From assembly GCF_000003605.2 (NCBI RefSeq), contig NW_003149793.1, positions 11,236-22,398 on the forward strand: DNA of 11,163 nucleotides, in the 5' to 3' direction. Shown one piece after another: positions 8,201 to 11,163 of this stretch (position 1 is its first letter; every line of letters starts with the position of its first letter). The notes beneath the pieces are model-generated. The model was not told where the DNA came from and searched no databases. It saw nothing but the letters and a program-made list of their open reading frames with translations. The position numbers and the translations under genes are program-made. Source of the DNA: Saccoglossus kowalevskii. Taxonomy: Eukaryota > Hemichordata > Enteropneusta > Harrimaniidae.

Positions 8201-9442
8201 CATCCTCAGGGAGATCCGCAGCCCGAACGCTTTAATAGGACGCTGTTAAACATGCTGGGAACTCTGGAAGACAAGGACAAACTGCACTGGAGCCAACATA
8301 TCAGTTTTTTAGTGCATGCCTACAATTGTACTAGGAACGATAGCACTCACTTTTCACCTTATTACTTGATGTTTGGTCGTGAAGCACGACTACCCATTGA
8401 TCTGTGTTTTGGAGTAACTCCTGATGAACACAGCAATACAGCATATCTAGAATACATTCAGCAACTCAGAGGTAGACTTCAGAAAGCCTACAGGCTTGCA
8501 ACAAATGAGGCGACAAAGTCAGCTGTGGCTAACAAAAGAAGATATGACAGCAAAGTCCATGCAAGCCATCTGATGCTTGGTGATAGGGTGTTAGTTCGGA
8601 ATGTTGGATTGCATGGAAAACACAAGTTATCTGATCGATGGAAGCCTGATATCCATGTGGTAGTCAAACAACATGGTGAGTTACCAGTCTATACAGTAAA
8701 GCCTGAGAGTGGAGATGGATCTGAAAGAACTTTACATAGGAACTTACTACTTCCGGTTGGGTATTTGTCAGAGTCGCACTCTAGCGTGGAGCAGACCCCT
8801 CCCTCTCGGCCACGTACTAGACAATTTGTCAAGCAACAGCAGAGATGTTTGGAATTGGATTCTGATGATGATTCAGAAGAAGAATATGATTCTGTGTGCC
8901 ACTTTGATCCAGGGTGGGACCAGCCAACTGCTCAATTGCAATCACCAGAAGTTTCATTGTCCAATTCTTCTCTATTAAATGTCAATGCTCCAATTTTTAG
9001 CCCTGTACATACATCTATGCCCTTGGATATTCCTAAACACACCCCTATTTCCTCTGACACTCCTACATGTATATCAATACCCCATAACCTTCCTATTAGT
9101 CAATTACAGACACCTGCTAGTCCATCAAAGGAAACCCTGCTGAATGATGATGTTTCTTGCTCACTGCCATCTCCTCCATCACCCATTAGGGCATCATCAC
9201 CAGATAGTCCTAAATTGAATTCTGAGGCGAATAGGGAGGATCTTTCTGAACCGGAAACTGTGTCACCTAGTCCTATTGAGTTTGATGGCCTGAATAGCAG
9301 GCCTAGAAGAGTTAATGCTGGTCGACCTGTTGAGAGGTTGACTTATGATATTCTAGGTGAACCCACTAGTTACTGTGCCCAGAATTATAAATGTTCTATG
9401 GTTGTACCTGCTCACATATTTGCGACTTCTTTGTACTATTAA
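5201..9442 (+). CDS. pol: pol: reverse transcriptase, RNase H, integrase
   Basis: An uninterrupted 1413-codon frame, measured from the codon after TAA; the first ATG is at 5216. It is the main part of a longer Pol, so no natural start is assigned. Residues about 1-200 are the protease-RT connector. Reverse transcriptase follows, with SQYASPIVLVRKKNG from 247, the first catalytic Asp at 303 (LDLKSGYYQ) and YLDD at 365-368. RNase H has Asp539, Glu580, Asp606 and Asp649 (DADALS). Integrase has the zinc site H848, H853, C883, C886 (H-x4-H-x29-C-x2-C) and the catalytic triad D914, D973, E1009 with 35 residues between the last two. A GPY/F-like segment around 1120-1190 (W1147, then LPVYTV and LHRNLLLP) follows. 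The last 220 residues are acidic and Ser/Pro-rich, ending with SRPRRVNAGRP and ERLTYDILGEP. All key catalytic residues are present. Confidence 0.95.
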   Translation: MKKLTMNSLCAQAYKRVNILDKYDSNGRMGEVKLMRKRAVSVAGGATVPLTGVTRVKPGIPNMTVLLESPQCFNLPGGLIVKSSVAQLTSGSIQKFKVVVHNETKHDVCIPPKSILAELHVPDWVRTIQPSELYSQKVEPKASTRCGGFSVSVDASQKGSLTVNFGSAPLGEDDKKRITEKLNRRQHVFSRHDWDVGCTSAVEHRIPLRDSTPFRERSRRITPADFDDARRHIRDLLDAGIIKKSRSQYASPIVLVRKKNGTLRLCVDYRTLNQRTIPDQYTVPRIQDALDCLNGCTWFHVLDLKSGYYQIPMDEADKEKTAFICPLGFYQFERMPQGITGAPATFQRLMEKCMSDMHLLDVLVYLDDLIVFGRTLGEAEDRLMKVLDRLAEYGLKLSAEKCQLFQKSVKYLGHIVGEDGVKPDPDKIEVLKTWPTPSNIRELKSLLGFLGYYRRFVANYAQIVKPLNDLTAGYLPPKLRKKMSKKMKADVTYRSATEPFGDRWTPACQQAMDKVINLLTHPPILAFADLTLPFVLHVDASLDGLGGVLYQKQDNDLKPIAYASRGLSQSERRYPVHKLEFLALKWCITEKFHDYLYGAKCTVLTDNNPLTYLQTTAKLDAAGHRWLSALAAYDFTLHYRRGCLNIDADALSHRPRSDRDASDTPSMEEEIERLRARLEGRCQEPDEVVPGEVVGAISMQHGVVLKTWCHVDGEVANCNSTSTRTNSSVEFQPTLVETVCKSGGAIPQECIEPIRPGTDMSTSLHVRDWYQLQRTDPSIKQVIGYLEENIKPVSGIHDREVKLLLKEWGKLCFRDGILYRRSHDSDGKTQNQLVLPQEFRDQAVKSLHDDLGHMGVERTLELVRARFYWPKMRAIIENKIKNCGRCVRRKSLPKRAAPLVNIRTSAPMELVCIDFLTLEPDRSNTQNILVVTDHYTRYAQAFPTKDQEAKTVAKVLLEKYFVHYGLPGRIHSDQGRNFESRLLREVFQVLGIRKSRTTPYHPQGDPQPERFNRTLLNMLGTLEDKDKLHWSQHISFLVHAYNCTRNDSTHFSPYYLMFGREARLPIDLCFGVTPDEHSNTAYLEYIQQLRGRLQKAYRLATNEATKSAVANKRRYDSKVHASHLMLGDRVLVRNVGLHGKHKLSDRWKPDIHVVVKQHGELPVYTVKPESGDGSERTLHRNLLLPVGYLSESHSSVEQTPPSRPRTRQFVKQQQRCLELDSDDDSEEEYDSVCHFDPGWDQPTAQLQSPEVSLSNSSLLNVNAPIFSPVHTSMPLDIPKHTPISSDTPTCISIPHNLPISQLQTPASPSKETLLNDDVSCSLPSPPSPIRASSPDSPKLNSEANREDLSEPETVSPSPIEFDGLNSRPRRVNAGRPVERLTYDILGEPTSYCAQNYKCSMVVPAHIFATSLYY

Positions 9443-9601
9443 TAATATTGTACTTTGTATATTCTTAACTACTGAAATCGAATAGGTTTTGTTATGTTGA
9501 GATTATAGTATCATTGTATTTTAGACTTTTACTCAAACAAATTGTACTGTATTTAAGCTATTGATTGCCTGAATGATTCCCTCAGGGACGAGTGAATGGT
9601 T
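9443..9601 (+). other. Non-coding stretch between pol and polypurine tract
   Basis: This is an AT-rich 159-bp interval without an env-like or other credible frame. Near its end is CTCAGGGACGAG, of the kind often seen just before the polypurine tract in gypsy elements. Confidence 0.7.
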
Positions 9602-9614
9602 GGAGGGGGGGAGA
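9602..9614 (+). promoter_or_regulatory. Polypurine tract
   Basis: GGAGGGGGGGAGA is a 13-base all-purine run ending directly at the TG of the 3' LTR. It is the expected plus-strand DNA primer. Confidence 0.93.
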
Positions 9615-9791
9615 TGTAACCCGTGTGGTATTATTATATGTACTGCGCCCTCTATTGGTGCGTATGCTCATGAATAGTAATGAGGCTATTTGACCCTTGC
9701 CCCAACTCCCGCCTGAACGAAAGTGATCCTGCCGCACATCTAGTTCACGCGCTGCCAGAAATTCTTCTTTTGTGTTATATGTGAACTTTGT

Positions 9792-9821
9792 TGGTCCTTG
9801 GGTGCTTTATAATCATTTCAG
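9792..9821 (+). repeat. 30-bp direct repeat in 3' LTR, copy 1
   Basis: Counterpart of 2950-2979 and identical to it. It is followed by GTATGT from 9822. Confidence 0.88.
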
Positions 9822-10314
9822 GTATGTACTGATCTTGTACATTTCAGAGTTTTAGATTGATGAGTAATATTTTACTGTAATTTTGATTTTGTTGTATTCA
9901 ACGGTGCAGCAAACCTGTGTGTATTGCATCATGGCTATTTGTATTTTGAACATTTTGACGAGTTTACAAATTGTTTTCCTATTGACTTCACTGAGTATTA
10001 ATGACTATTATAGATCTGAGAATTTGAGAGTTGACTGGAATTTTTGTCTGTTACGCCGTTTATGTATATTGTAATATTTAGCGAAGTTTATGTAGGCTAT
10101 TCCGCTCGTTGCCACTACAACCCGTGTGTTGGTGCGGTTAGAAATCAATGCTAGTTAGTGTCGTTAAACACGCACTATTTACTGTTCAGAAAATACCGCA
10201 AAGATGTATAAATGGAATTGTTTATGTCGGTGACTAACTGACTGAATGTTATTTCAATTTTATTACCTAAATTGTTCTCTATATGCATTTGTTGTATTTT
10301 AAACATAAAAATAA

Positions 10315-10342
10315 GTCCTTGGGTGCTTTATAATCATTTCAG
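10315..10342 (+). repeat. Direct repeat in 3' LTR, copy 2 (28 bp kept)
   Basis: Counterpart of 3471-3500. The first two bases of the repeat are changed here by the TGG/TAAG difference between LTRs; the other 28 match, including the CATTTCAG end. Confidence 0.85.
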
Positions 10343-10503
10343 TGTGGCATCAAAACAGTTCTACCGGCAAGATCTAGTTGGTGTAATTCTACCAGTGTGT
10401 ATTGCAAGAGCGTATCTCAAGATCGCAGGATAAAGAGAAATTCCTACCAACTGGTGTGACGAAAGAAAACACAACTGTAGTTAGGACTTGGGTATCATAG
10501 ATT

Positions 10504-10526
10504 AAACTGGGTTGGCCACCCAGTTT
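10504..10526. repeat. LTR hairpin in the 3' LTR
   Basis: Same 9-bp stem and 5-base loop as at 3662-3684, at the same offset in the LTR and without changes. Confidence 0.75.
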
Positions 10527-10699
10527 GAACTTTATGTATGCCGGATAAGTGTACTGTATTTCCTACTATTTATTTCCAGCAAGGGAATAAGAATACTGTA
10601 ATAGAGCATCAATGGATGTTTACTTGAAATGGTGTATCCTTTATCATATACTTGCCTAGGTTTATGGTACTTTCAATAGTACAGTGTTAGCCGTTGTAT

Positions 10700-10705
10700 A
10701 ATAAA
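10700..10705 (+). promoter_or_regulatory. Polyadenylation signal AATAAA in 3' LTR
   Basis: Same offset as in the 5' LTR. In this copy it would end the genomic transcript. Confidence 0.6.
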
Positions 10706-10793
10706 CGTTGAGTTGATTGTATTACACTGCATCCGAGCAAATTCTTTGGAACTTAAGGATAAAACCTGGGACCCGGTATTAAGACCGGTTACA

Positions 10794-11095
10794 CAATGAC
10801 TAAACTTAGAATAAGTGCCCACCGTTTACAGATTGAATCAGGCAGATACAAAAACGTCTCCATCTCTGATAGAATATGCCCTGTCTGTGATCTTGGAGAA
10901 ATTGAAGATGAGAAACATTTCCTTTTCACGTGCCAGCTATATGATAAAGAAAGAACCAGCCTTTTTACTAAACATAAAATGCATGGAGAGACATTAATAA
11001 ACATATTAAATAATAAAAACGATCACATAATTAAAGACATTTCAAAACACATTTATACTTGCTTTATGCTTAGGGAGCAAAAAATCAAACAATAA
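10794..11095 (+). pseudogene. 3' end of a non-LTR (LINE-type) retrotransposon polyprotein
   Basis: This frame starts at the LTR edge and runs to TAA at 11093-11095 (99 residues from the ATG at 10796). It reads TKLRISAHRLQIESGRYKN, then a C-x2-C pair (ICPVC), then EDEKHFLFTCQLY. This is the Cys/His-containing segment found at the extreme C-terminus of many invertebrate LINE reverse transcriptases, downstream of the RT domain. The ATG is an internal Met, not a real start. The rest of the ORF should lie upstream, but the LTR begins there, and no LINE-like sequence is present on the far side of the retrotransposon. The clade cannot be assigned from so short a tail. Base composition is more AT-rich than in the left block. 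Confidence 0.8.
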
Positions 11096-11114
11096 CTTCA
11101 GTACCAGCTGCCTC

Positions 11115-11125
11115 AAAAAAAAAAA
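11115..11125 (+). repeat. A-run, likely LINE 3' tail
   Basis: Eleven A residues, 19 bp after the LINE stop codon, fit a poly(A) 3' end with a very short 3' UTR. The remaining 38 bp of the window (11126-11163) are AT-rich and hold nothing I can name. Confidence 0.6.
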
Positions 11126-11163
11126 CCCACAAACACAGATTTACATTTATTTACATTATATTA

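Larger units (their letters stand above)
2773..10793 (+). mobile_element. Ty3/gypsy-type LTR retrotransposon, complete but defective
   Basis: An 8021-bp element bounded by two 1179-bp LTRs whose ends are TGTAAC and GTTACA, a perfect 6-bp inverted repeat with the usual TG...CA termini. The internal order is primer binding site, gag remnant, protease, reverse transcriptase, RNase H, integrase, polypurine tract. Integrase following RNase H is diagnostic for the Ty3/gypsy (Metaviridae) arrangement rather than Ty1/copia. No env-like frame lies between the end of pol (9442) and the polypurine tract (9602). Gag and protease carry several breaks while RT to integrase is open, so this copy cannot make its own particle. 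The 4-bp flanks are CAAG on the left and CAAT on the right, so no exact target-site duplication is seen. The flanking sequences do not continue each other. Exact clade is undecided: the MPQGITGAPATFQRLM segment and the tRNA-Pro primer site fit gypsy lineages of aquatic animals. Confidence 0.97.
9615..10793 (+). repeat. 3' LTR (1179 bp)
   Basis: Same length and ends as the 5' LTR, differing by about 12 substitutions and two 1-bp indels. Most differences lie in the second half; five fall within about 10351-10491. Both copies keep the polyadenylation signal, the hairpin and the splice-like GTATGT motif. Confidence 0.97.

Noticed and set aside
9443-9601. Possible env gene downstream of pol
   Set aside because: The interval is only 159 bp and holds no frame with signal peptide or membrane anchor, so this is not an errantivirus-type element.

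Overview
The window looks like nuclear DNA of an animal, most likely an aquatic invertebrate, though the phylum cannot be fixed from sequence alone. Three blocks with unrelated histories sit side by side: a compact intronless gene block (1-2772), one complete Ty3/gypsy-type (Metaviridae) LTR retrotransposon (2773-10793), and the 3' end of a non-LTR retrotransposon (10794-11125).

Left block. A plus-strand reading frame (3-323) broken by two TAG codons converges, 18 bp apart, on a minus-strand gene of 686 codons (342-2402). A second minus-strand frame (2473-2757, possibly longer) lies 70 bp upstream of it. Tight spacing, convergent genes, no visible introns and a Cys-rich long protein that I cannot assign to a family resemble a fragment of a large DNA virus integrated in a host genome. 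An endogenous nimavirus-like element of a crustacean is one candidate. That is inference; no hallmark viral gene is in view.

Middle block. The retrotransposon has two 1179-bp LTRs with TGTAAC...GTTACA ends. By hand alignment they differ by about 12 substitutions and two 1-bp indels, about 1%. Internal order is a tRNA-Pro-type primer binding site, a gag remnant, protease, reverse transcriptase, RNase H, integrase with a long Ser/Pro-rich tail, a polypurine tract and the 3' LTR. There is no env. Gag is truncated at its 5' end, frameshifted and has a stop inside its zinc knuckle. The protease segment has two stops. RT, RNase H and integrase are uninterrupted for 1413 codons with all catalytic acids visible. 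Such a copy could move only if Gag and protease came from another copy.

Right block. 10794-11095 encodes the C-terminal Cys/His region of a LINE-type polyprotein, followed by a very short 3' UTR and an 11-A run. The upstream part of that LINE is not found left of the retrotransposon, the minus-strand frame at the left edge does not resume on the right, and the 4-bp flanks (CAAG, CAAT) are not identical. The element therefore probably joins two loci that were not originally adjacent, through recombination, deletion or an assembly join.
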